DNA of 64,000 nucleotides from an uncultured Lachnospiraceae bacterium (lineage in GTDB: Bacteria; Bacillota; Clostridia; Lachnospirales; Lachnospiraceae). Positions 37,443-45,050 of the stretch are shown here, piece by piece. Where the stretch lies: positions 1 through 64,000 of the forward strand of contig CANPZE010000008.1 in NCBI GenBank assembly GCA_947589315.1. The letters run 5' to 3'. The notes beneath the pieces are model-generated. The model was not told the origin of the DNA and ran no database searches. It worked only from the letters and a program-made list of their open reading frames with translations. Every line of letters starts with the position of its first letter. Position 1 is the stretch's first letter. Position numbers and translations under genes: made by a program.

Positions 37443-38132
37443 TTATTTCTTCATAGCAGCGATCACAATCGCAATACTGACTTTTATCATATAATATATG
37501 CTGTTTTTCAGAGAGATGGAGGAAGCGCCCTCCTCCCTCTCATTCATCACCACGGGGATCTCCGTTACCTTATATTTCTCCGACAGGATCGTCACCACAC
37601 TCTCCGGCTCCGGATAGTCCTTGGGATATTCCTCTGTGAACTTCTTCAAGATCCTGCGGTTCACCATGCGCATCCCGGATGTGGAATCGGTAATGGTCTT
37701 TCTTGTCAGAAGCCAGATCAGTCCTGTAAAATAGCGGATCCCCACCCGCCGGAGCGCTGAAGACTGAAAGCCTTCCCGCTGAATAAAACGGGAACCGATC
37801 ACCATATCGCTCTCTGTCTCCTCCATGACCTTCACCATTTCTTTCAAATATTTTGCACTGTGCTGGCCGTCTCCATCAAACTGCACGGCAATATCATATC
37901 CGTGGAAAAAGGCATAGCGGTAGCCTGTCTGAACGGCTCCGCCGATCCCCAGGTTCACGGGAAGATTCAGATAGCTAAATCCGTGTCTCCGGCAAATATC
38001 CAGGGTCCCGTCTGTGGAACAGTCATTAATAATCACATAATCAAAGTCCGGCGCATTTTCCCGGATGTCCTGAATTGTCTTTTCTAAATTCCCCTCTTCA
38101 TTAAACGCGGGAATGATCACTAACTTTTTCAT
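37443..38132 (-). CDS. Polyprenyl-phosphate glycosyltransferase (DPM1-like GT2)
   Basis: 229 residues, soluble GT2. Motifs are VIIPAFNEEGNL, INDCSTDG, VQFDGDGQH and the DPM-like GSRFI, then TSGMRMVNRR. It transfers a sugar from a nucleotide donor to a polyprenyl phosphate at the inner membrane face. The product is likely the donor for the DUF2142 protein. Both ATG 38132 and ATG 38144 are possible; 38132 gives the canonical MKKLVIIPAFNEE start and follows GGGAG. Confidence 0.9.
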   Translation of the reverse strand: MKKLVIIPAFNEEGNLEKTIQDIRENAPDFDYVIINDCSTDGTLDICRRHGFSYLNLPVNLGIGGAVQTGYRYAFFHGYDIAVQFDGDGQHSAKYLKEMVKVMEETESDMVIGSRFIQREGFQSSALRRVGIRYFTGLIWLLTRKTITDSTSGMRMVNRRILKKFTEEYPKDYPEPESVVTILSEKYKVTEIPVVMNEREEGASSISLKNSIYYMIKVSIAIVIAAMKK

Positions 38133-38289
38133 CGGCTCTCCCATCTTACCCCTGCCGGCGATCCTGCAGATCCATTACAGGGTAAGTTCTATCTGCTGCT
38201 GTCTATGCTTCCAACTTGTTTGACTTCTCTGACCGGGCATAAAAATGATCGATCCCTTTTGCGATCCATCTGGGCCAGACACAGCCTCC

Positions 38290-39555
38290 CTATAGGAGGT
38301 CTTCCTTCAGGCTGTCTATGATGGCAGCCCAGCCGTCTCTTCCCTCAAAATAATCCCCCTCCAGGATCAATTGATGAGACATCCCTGTATCACTGCACAA
38401 CTCCTGCAGCTTCCGGGCAATCGCCGAACTGGAGCAATTGTCCAGGGAGAGGATGTTGGCATGGAAACGGCTTAGATCCTTGTTATCGTACTGATTGGTA
38501 ATGACCTTCATTCCAAACGAAGCCATTTCCAATGGAGGGTAACTGGGATGAGGAGAGACCATCAGAGAAATGCCGATCCTGGATTCCAGCATCAATCTGG
38601 CGTATTCCTCCAACGACACCTTACCCAGCGCATGTACAAGCTGCCCATTATGCAGCGTAATATCATCAAAGGCCTCTCCGGCAGATAATATCGTCCATTC
38701 GCCGGCCTGGGGATCCTTGTCCGCCCACTCATTCAGAGAGGCCAGAATCAGCTCAAAAGCGTTTCTGGCAGTCCCCGGCCTGCCATAGAGGATGATCTGC
38801 TTTTTACGTGCATACTTTTCTTTCTTCTCCAGCAGTTCCTGCTTCAGCTTCTCATTCAGTACCGGTTCAAAATAATATTCCCGATGGAACTGATAGCCAT
38901 TCTTTTTAAAAAACTGATACAACAGACTGGAATTAAATACGCCGATAGTAGGGATATCCAGCTTGTACGTGCTGTCGGCCATCAAATACCGGGAAGACCA
39001 GGGGTAGAAGCCCGGTTCATAATCCTGGATAAAATACAACAAGGTGTGGGAAGAGATCCCATAGCTTTCTCTCTGCCATCGGATGACCGGAGCGATCACA
39101 TAGGCTGTCCACCAGCCGGTGGCCATGAAGATATCATTGCAACCCACCGGAAGCGTTTTGCCTTCCCGGTCCGCAAAGGAAAGGATCTGCCGCTCTTCTT
39201 CGGAGTCAATATCTGCAGGAACGACAGAAAAGTTCTCCATGTCCACCATATTCTCCTGGTCCAGCTGAGAATCCATAATGACTACCCGCAGGTCAAAGGG
39301 AAGCGCTTCGCCCAGCTGCTTATAGAACTTTAATGCTGTAGCGATCCCCCCAAAGACATGGGCTATATTCAGAGAAGGAACCAACAGGTTCAAACGCCTT
39401 TTCTCATACCCCTTCTGCATCCTGGGATGTATCGGCTGTATCTCTGCAATATGATATGTCGTCTGCGCTTTTTCAATGGAACTTTGCAGTTTCCGATAGA
39501 CTGCGGCTGTCAGGCGGTTTCTTTTCAATCCTTTTTTTATTTTCTGATAGTCCAT
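38290..39555 (-). CDS. WsaF-like GT4 glycosyltransferase, probable rhamnosyltransferase
   Basis: 421 residues, GT-B. The N-terminal part LLVPSLNIAHVFGGIATALKF and the Tyr-rich YFIQDYEPGFYPW segment resemble WsaF-type beta-rhamnosyltransferases; the C-terminal donor domain has ILYGRPGTARNAFEL and SLMVSPHPSYPPLEMASFG. The first 23 residues match the tail of the two-domain GT2. Function as a rhamnosyltransferase is by family resemblance. It lies 43 bp downstream of the Wzt-like gene. 157 bp without a clear gene follow before the DPM-like gene. Confidence 0.82.
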   Translation of the reverse strand: MDYQKIKKGLKRNRLTAAVYRKLQSSIEKAQTTYHIAEIQPIHPRMQKGYEKRRLNLLVPSLNIAHVFGGIATALKFYKQLGEALPFDLRVVIMDSQLDQENMVDMENFSVVPADIDSEEERQILSFADREGKTLPVGCNDIFMATGWWTAYVIAPVIRWQRESYGISSHTLLYFIQDYEPGFYPWSSRYLMADSTYKLDIPTIGVFNSSLLYQFFKKNGYQFHREYYFEPVLNEKLKQELLEKKEKYARKKQIILYGRPGTARNAFELILASLNEWADKDPQAGEWTILSAGEAFDDITLHNGQLVHALGKVSLEEYARLMLESRIGISLMVSPHPSYPPLEMASFGMKVITNQYDNKDLSRFHANILSLDNCSSSAIARKLQELCSDTGMSHQLILEGDYFEGRDGWAAIIDSLKEDLL

Positions 39556-39598
39556 TTTCCCTGCTTTCTCTCCGTATCATCTAAAATCCTCTACAACA

Positions 39599-40807
39599 TT
39601 ACAGCTTCCATTCATGCTCCAAATAAACCATCCCTTCGGAGAAGTATTCATTGGCCACGGAAAAGCTTTTACAGCTGTTTTTGTAGTCCAGGTTCACAAT
39701 CCCGTCACTATTAAAAATGCCCACATCGATCACGTAATCCCCATTCATCAATGCCAGCTTTGGGATCCGATACTGTACTACGTAACGGCCCTGCTCCTGG
39801 GGAAGGGGATACTTGTCCAGATTTGTATTAGGGCCGAAAACGTAAATCTTGCGATCCTTGCTGTAAATGGCCACCCCCAATTGGAGGTCCTTCATATTGC
39901 TGTCATAAATATCATAAGTCACCTCTACCTCCAATGGTTCAAAGGACCGGAAGCGATTCTTATTGATCCTTACTCTCTGTATGGCAGCCAGGCAGGAATC
40001 ATCCTTGGGCAGCCGGAACTCTGGCAGCTCCCGCTCCTCCTCTTCCTCCAGGGCGACCTGTCCATATTTCGTAAAATTTTCATAGAGATCTACCACATGG
40101 CTGGCTTCCCCGTCCTCTACAATCCTTCCCTCCCGGATCCATATCCCTCTGGTACAGAAGCGTTTGATCTGCTCTACAGAATGGGTGACAAAAAGTATGG
40201 TTGTCCCCTTATCCCGCAGCTCGGTCATCTTGTCGATGCACTTTACCTGAAATTTAGTATCCCCCACTGACAGCGCTTCATCCACGATCAGGATATCCGG
40301 TTCTACATTAATGGATACGGCAAAGGCCAGCCTGGCAAACATACCGCTGGAATAGGATTTGACCGGTTGATAGATAAAGTCTCCGATATCGGCAAAGGCA
40401 ACAATGGCCGGGATCCGTTCCTTCATTTCCTTCTCGGTATATCCCATCATCGTTCCATTCAGATAAATATTCTCCATTCCCGTATATTCCATATTAAAAC
40501 CGGCTCCCAATTCCAGAAGGGCTGCAATCTTTCCATGGCTCCTGATCTCTCCCTGTGTAGGAAAGACTACGCCAGTGATCAGCTTCAGCAGCGTAGACTT
40601 ACCGGACCCATTGGTTCCCACAATACCAATGGATTCTCCCTTATGGATATCCAGATTAATATCTACCAGAGCATAATGGTCTCTGGAATACCTCTTTTTC
40701 CTGAAATGAAACGTCTCCTTCAGCCGGTCTATATTTTTATCGTATAACCGATAAACCTTTGTCAGGTCTCTGATCTGAATAGAACCGGCTTCCTTATTTG
40801 AATCCAT
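39599..40807 (-). CDS. Polysaccharide ABC exporter ATPase (Wzt-like) with C-terminal glycan-binding domain
   Basis: 402 residues. N-terminal ABC domain with Walker A GTNGSGKSTLLKL, signature SYSSGMFARLAFAV and Walker B ILIVDEALSVGD. A linker rich in Glu (about residue 240-250) leads to a C-terminal beta-sandwich of the Wzt carbohydrate-binding type (residues about 260-400). Wzt C-domains recognise the finished end of the O-polysaccharide. Partner permease: 33955-34782. I chose ATG 40807, with AAGGAG 7 bp upstream. A GTG at 40924 would add 39 residues but lacks a good ribosome binding site. It is the first gene of the cluster. Confidence 0.9.
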   Translation of the reverse strand: MDSNKEAGSIQIRDLTKVYRLYDKNIDRLKETFHFRKKRYSRDHYALVDINLDIHKGESIGIVGTNGSGKSTLLKLITGVVFPTQGEIRSHGKIAALLELGAGFNMEYTGMENIYLNGTMMGYTEKEMKERIPAIVAFADIGDFIYQPVKSYSSGMFARLAFAVSINVEPDILIVDEALSVGDTKFQVKCIDKMTELRDKGTTILFVTHSVEQIKRFCTRGIWIREGRIVEDGEASHVVDLYENFTKYGQVALEEEEERELPEFRLPKDDSCLAAIQRVRINKNRFRSFEPLEVEVTYDIYDSNMKDLQLGVAIYSKDRKIYVFGPNTNLDKYPLPQEQGRYVVQYRIPKLALMNGDYVIDVGIFNSDGIVNLDYKNSCKSFSVANEYFSEGMVYLEHEWKL

Positions 40808-40947
40808 TTTCTCTCTCCTTGCCACTATTGAGCCCAACTTAAGATCCTGGTCCAGAGATATCAGTATCCGGTCTGTTGCTTCCGCCAGCCACAATACCAG
40901 GTTACTCTGTCTTTTCTTAGCCACAATACTGTCTTCTTCTGTACCCG

Positions 40948-40976
40948 ATTATAATATATCCCTTGTATTATTGCAA
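40948..40976 (-). promoter_or_regulatory. Promoter of the surface-polysaccharide cluster
   Basis: Minus strand TTGCAA (40971-40976), 17 bp, TATAAT (40948-40953). The -35 lies inside the 3' end of truA. The predicted leader before the Wzt start codon is about 130 nt and contains two copies of GTATTGTGGCT. Confidence 0.65.
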
Positions 40977-41773
40977 ATATCGATCTCCACCAGACGCAGG
41001 CCCTTTGCCGGCGCCGTAGGGCCCGCCTGCCCCCTGTCGCCGGAAGCAATGATCCCTTCTACTGCCTCCGGCGGAATATGCCCCTTCCCCACCTCCAATA
41101 AGGTCCCTGCAATAATCCGCACCATGTTATAAAGAAAACCGTTCCCCTGTACCCGGATCGTAATCTTCTGCCCCCTATCCCCATTGCTATTGTCTTCCTG
41201 CAATGGAAGGGTTCCCGTCTGAAAAGGGATGGCTGCCACCTCCAGGCTATAAATTTTCCGGACTGTAGTCTGTACCTGGGCGCCGGCGGAACAAAAGGCG
41301 GCAAAGTCATGTTCCCCCACAAAGGCGCGGCATGCTTTCTGCATGGCGGCAATATCCAGCCTTCCATATTCAAAATGAGCCGTGCTGCGGTATTCCGGCA
41401 AAGGAAATCTCCGGTTGACAATAGTATACTCATAAATCTTCCTGCTTACACAGCGGCGGGGATGAAAATCGGGCGCTACTTCCTGTGAATCCTGTATCAC
41501 AATGTCCTCTGGCAGCCTTTGGTTTAATGCATAGGAAAATTTTTCTGCAGGGATCTGGGAATGGGTATCAAACACTGCCAAATTGCCTAATGCATGGACT
41601 CCCGCATCGGTCCGGCTCGCCCCGGCCACCTGGATCTTTTCTCCGGTCAAAGCGCAAAGAGCCTGGTTTAATGTCCCCTCTATGGTTATTGCATTGGGCT
41701 GATACTGCCATCCATGATAGCCGGACCCATCGTAAGCCACTGTCAGCAAAATTCTCTTTGCTGGATTTTCCAT
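40949..41773 (-). CDS. truA: tRNA pseudouridine(38-40) synthase TruA
   Basis: 274 residues. Converts uridines 38-40 of tRNA anticodon stems to pseudouridine. The catalytic Asp is in GASRTDAGVHALG; other family segments are VAYDGSGYHGWQ near the N-terminus and RVQGNGFLYNMVRIIAGTLLEVG. It lies 18 bp after ecfT, the usual Firmicutes order ecfA1-ecfA2-ecfT-truA. Confidence 0.97.
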   Translation of the reverse strand: MENPAKRILLTVAYDGSGYHGWQYQPNAITIEGTLNQALCALTGEKIQVAGASRTDAGVHALGNLAVFDTHSQIPAEKFSYALNQRLPEDIVIQDSQEVAPDFHPRRCVSRKIYEYTIVNRRFPLPEYRSTAHFEYGRLDIAAMQKACRAFVGEHDFAAFCSAGAQVQTTVRKIYSLEVAAIPFQTGTLPLQEDNSNGDRGQKITIRVQGNGFLYNMVRIIAGTLLEVGKGHIPPEAVEGIIASGDRGQAGPTAPAKGLRLVEIDICNNTRDIL

Positions 41774-41791
41774 TGCTGCCTCCCTTCTCTC

Positions 41792-42589
41792 CTACCATCT
41801 TCGCAACACAAACAGCAGAATCAGATATACTGCCATGCAGCTGTATGCCGCCAGGTCTGCGAAAGAATAGCGCAGCGGCCTCATCTTGGTCCTGCCCTCT
41901 CCTCCGCAGTAGCAGCGGGCTTCCATGGCATAAGCCAGATCGTTGGCCCTTCTCGCAGCCGATACAAAAAGGGGAACCAACAGGGGCAGCATATTTCTCA
42001 GGCGCTGAAATATATTTCCCGATTCAAAATCCGCCCCCCGGGCCATCTGAGCTTTCATAATCTTATCTGCCTCTTCGATCAAAATAGGAATAAAACGCAA
42101 GGCAATGCTCATCATCATGGCAACCTCATGCACAGGAATATGAACCCTGTTCAGCGGCCTCAATAACCGCTCCAACCCATCTGTCAGCTGGTTCGGCGTA
42201 GTGGTTAAAGTCATCAGGGAAGAGCCGATCACCAAAAGGATCAGGCGGAGTATCAGAAAGATGGCAGTGCGGATCCCATTTTCGCTGATTTGCAGGATTC
42301 CCCACTGCCAGATTGTCTTCCCCGGCGTCTGAAATAAATTGATCAGGCCCGTAAATGCCATTAAAAATAAAATCGGCTTTAATCCTCTTATAATATAAGA
42401 AAAGGGAACTTTCGACAGCGCAACCAGAAAGGCAAAGAATAGGATCGCTGCCACATATCCCCAGATATTGGAGATCCAAAAGAGGGAAATGATATATGCC
42501 AATGTCCCTGCGATCTTCACCCGGGGATCCAGACAATGGATCACGGACTGCGCCGGATAATACTGTCCTATCGTAATATCTCGTAACAT
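41792..42589 (-). CDS. ecfT: ECF transporter transmembrane subunit EcfT
   Basis: 265 residues with about six hydrophobic segments and the EcfT coupling-helix motifs ARG (MARGADFESGN) and the second Ala-Arg-containing region (ANDLAYAMEARCY). It joins the two ATPases to a substrate-binding S component. No S component is encoded in the window, as is usual for group II ECF modules that share one energiser among several substrates (vitamins, metals). Confidence 0.95.
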   Translation of the reverse strand: MLRDITIGQYYPAQSVIHCLDPRVKIAGTLAYIISLFWISNIWGYVAAILFFAFLVALSKVPFSYIIRGLKPILFLMAFTGLINLFQTPGKTIWQWGILQISENGIRTAIFLILRLILLVIGSSLMTLTTTPNQLTDGLERLLRPLNRVHIPVHEVAMMMSIALRFIPILIEEADKIMKAQMARGADFESGNIFQRLRNMLPLLVPLFVSAARRANDLAYAMEARCYCGGEGRTKMRPLRYSFADLAAYSCMAVYLILLFVLRRW

Positions 42590-42609
42590 TACCCCTGCTC
42601 ATTTCCTTT

Positions 42610-43458
42610 CTACTTCCTGATCCAGGCTGCGATCGCCGCCGCTGCCTCCTCTGCCGTGACACAGTCTTCCCCTCCTGTCATCCCGTGCTTCTGCAGCTGA
42701 TGGAGGATTCCTATGCTCTCAGGCACATTCAGCCCGATCGCCTGCAATTCTTCCTCATAGCGGAAAATCCGAGCCGGAGGCCCATCCAGGACTAATTCTC
42801 CCTGGCGCATTACCAGAATCCTGTCCGCATACCGGGCAACATCTTCCATACTGTGGGATATCAAAAGAATCGTTAATCCCTGCTCCTGATGAAGGCGTTC
42901 CAACAGCTCCAGGATTTCCGTACGCCCCTGAGGATCCAGCCCTGCCGTGGGCTCGTCCAGGATCAATATTTCCGGCTCCATTGCCAGGACCCCGGCAATG
43001 GCCACCCTTCTTTTCTGTCCCCCGGACAGGGCATGGGGCGATGCATCGATAAGCTCTTCTCCAATTCCCGTCAATTTCAGAGCGTTATAGGCCCGCAGTT
43101 CCACTTCCAACGGCTTCAGTCCTATATTCCTGGGCCCAAATTCTACATCCTTGATCACAGACACTTCAAACAGCTGATGCTCCGGATACTGAAAGACCAG
43201 CCCCACCTTGCTTCGCAGTTCCTTCCGGTCAAAATCCTTATTGTGTATATCTATGCCATGGTAGCATACCTGACCGGAGGTTGGCTTTTCCAGGCCATTT
43301 AACAGTCTGGCCAGGGTAGACTTTCCCGAACCGGTATGTCCCACCACGCCAATAAACTCCCCCGGGCCGATCCTGAGATTGAGATTTTTCACTGCATGTT
43401 TTTCATAACCGCTTCCTATCCCATAAATATAATTTACATTTTTCAGCTCCATAAGCAT
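42610..43458 (-). CDS. ecfA2: ECF transporter ATPase EcfA2
   Basis: 282 residues. Walker A GHTGSGKSTLARLL, signature LSGGQKRRVAIAG, Walker B ILILDEPTAGLDPQG. The C-terminal helical domain is typical of EcfA2. It heterodimerises with EcfA1 to energise the ECF transporter. The ATG at 43458 has AAGGAAG upstream. Confidence 0.95.
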   Translation of the reverse strand: MLMELKNVNYIYGIGSGYEKHAVKNLNLRIGPGEFIGVVGHTGSGKSTLARLLNGLEKPTSGQVCYHGIDIHNKDFDRKELRSKVGLVFQYPEHQLFEVSVIKDVEFGPRNIGLKPLEVELRAYNALKLTGIGEELIDASPHALSGGQKRRVAIAGVLAMEPEILILDEPTAGLDPQGRTEILELLERLHQEQGLTILLISHSMEDVARYADRILVMRQGELVLDGPPARIFRYEEELQAIGLNVPESIGILHQLQKHGMTGGEDCVTAEEAAAAIAAWIRK

Positions 43459-43500
43459 AGAGAAGCTTCCTTTCCAAGTACGATAATGCGGCTGCCAGGG

Positions 43501-44364
43501 TTATGTATTATATTTACATTTTAATATCCCTTCGATCAGTTCCTGCCGATCCAGCACATCCGGCGGTATGGGAATCCCTTTTTGCCGAAGCAGAAGGGCC
43601 ATCCTGGCCGCCTCCGGCAGTGTAAGCCTGTATCTCTCTAATTCCTCCGCCCTGGTAAAAATCTGCCTGGGCGTTCCCTCCATACCGATCTTTCCCTCAT
43701 CCATCACATAGAGGTAATCTGCTCCCACCACTTCTTCCATATTATGGGTGATCAGAATCACGGTAATATTTTCTTCCCGGTTAATCTGGGCCATTGCTTC
43801 TATTACATTGCTGCGCCCTGCAGGATCTAACATGGCCGTAGGTTCATCCAGGATAATACATTTCGGCCGCATCGCAAGAATCCCTGCAATGGCCACCCGC
43901 TGCTTTTGCCCGCCGGACAATTTATTGGGGGAATGTTTCCGATAGGCATACATTCCCACGCTTTTCAGGCTCTCCTCCACCCGCCGCCAGATCTCCTCCG
44001 TGGGTACACCGAGGTTCTCCGGCCCAAAGCCCACATCCTCTTCTACCACATTGGCAATAATCTGGTTGTCCGGGTTCTGAAATACCATGCCGGCAGTTTG
44101 GCGGATCTGGAATGTATTTTCTTCCTTCCCGGTATCCCTGCCATCCACCAGGAGCGTCCCCTCTGAGGGGACCAACAGGGCATTCAGGTGGCGGGCGAAG
44201 GTAGATTTCCCTGAACCGTTCGCCCCCAGGATCCCAATAAAATCTCCAGCCTTTACCTGTAGAGAAATACCATCCAAAGCACGCTTGATCTCCGTTACAT
44301 TTCCTTCCTCATCCCGCCGGAAATATTCGTACGCCAGCTCATGCGCCTGTATCATTGGCCTCAT
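43501..44364 (-). CDS. ecfA1: ECF transporter ATPase EcfA1
   Basis: 287 residues. Walker A GANGSGKSTFARHL, signature LSGGQKQRVAIAG, Walker B CIILDEPTAMLDPAG. It precedes ecfA2, the normal order. Its start lies 39 bp downstream of rubrerythrin, so it may be co-transcribed with that gene; in most Firmicutes ecfA1 instead follows rplQ. Confidence 0.95.
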   Translation of the reverse strand: MRPMIQAHELAYEYFRRDEEGNVTEIKRALDGISLQVKAGDFIGILGANGSGKSTFARHLNALLVPSEGTLLVDGRDTGKEENTFQIRQTAGMVFQNPDNQIIANVVEEDVGFGPENLGVPTEEIWRRVEESLKSVGMYAYRKHSPNKLSGGQKQRVAIAGILAMRPKCIILDEPTAMLDPAGRSNVIEAMAQINREENITVILITHNMEEVVGADYLYVMDEGKIGMEGTPRQIFTRAEELERYRLTLPEAARMALLLRQKGIPIPPDVLDRQELIEGILKCKYNT

Positions 44365-44403
44365 TTCTCCACCTCATTCTCTTTCTTCTGCGAAAGGCTG
44401 CTC

Positions 44404-44943
44404 TTAATAATTCTCTGCCCGCACCTCAAAAAAGCTCTGGGGATGGGCGCAGACCGGACAGATCTCCGGCGCCTCCTTGCCCATCACAAGATGTCCGCAA
44501 TTCCGGCACTCCCACATAGTCATCTCGCCCTTGGCAAATACCTGCTGCATCTCAACATTATTCAGCAGCGCGCGATATCTTTCCTCATGGGCTTTTTCAA
44601 TCTCTCCTACTCTCCGGAACTTCTCTGCCAGCTCAGGGAAGCCTTCCTCCTCCGCCTCCCGTGCAAAGGTAGCGTACATATCGGTCCACTCGTAGTTCTC
44701 ACCCTCTGCAGCCGCTTTCAGGTTCTCTGCCGTATCGCCCAGCCCCGCCAGCTCCTTGAACCACATCTTTGCATGCTCTTTTTCATTGTCTGCTGTCTTC
44801 AGGAACAGACTGGATATCTGCTCAAATCCCTCTTTCTTCGCAACGCTCGCAAAGTACGTATACTTGTTTCTTGCCTGGCTCTCACCAGAAAATGCATCTC
44901 TCAGATTTTGCTCCGTCTTAGTCCCGCTATACTTGTTTGCCAT
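44404..44943 (-). CDS. Rubrerythrin
   Basis: 179 residues. The N-terminal four-helix bundle carries the diiron ligands ([49 protein letters not shown]). The C-terminal rubredoxin-like domain has CRNCGH and CPVCAHP. It reduces hydrogen peroxide in anaerobes using reduced rubredoxin or NADH donors. It has a strong promoter at 44976-45004. Here it is inserted between the HD-domain gene and the ECF genes. Confidence 0.95.
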   Translation of the reverse strand: MANKYSGTKTEQNLRDAFSGESQARNKYTYFASVAKKEGFEQISSLFLKTADNEKEHAKMWFKELAGLGDTAENLKAAAEGENYEWTDMYATFAREAEEEGFPELAEKFRRVGEIEKAHEERYRALLNNVEMQQVFAKGEMTMWECRNCGHLVMGKEAPEICPVCAHPQSFFEVRAENY

Positions 44944-44975
44944 AATCGTTCCCTCCTTTTATTTCCTGTTTTTCT

Positions 44976-45004
44976 ATTATATGTTACTCCCCGGCATTTT
45001 ACAA
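44976..45004 (-). promoter_or_regulatory. Rubrerythrin promoter
   Basis: Minus strand TTGTAA (44999-45004), 17 bp, TATAAT (44976-44981). It lies 32 bp before the start codon, so the leader is short. It may also drive ecfA1-ecfA2-ecfT-truA. Confidence 0.7.
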
Positions 45005-45050
45005 GGGCATTCGCAAAATCATCGGCTCTACGCCTGGCACTTTGCGGATG

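Noticed and set aside
40808-40924. N-terminal extension of the Wzt-like ATPase from a GTG
   Set aside because: No ribosome binding site; the internal ATG at 40807 has AAGGAG at good spacing and starts near the family consensus.
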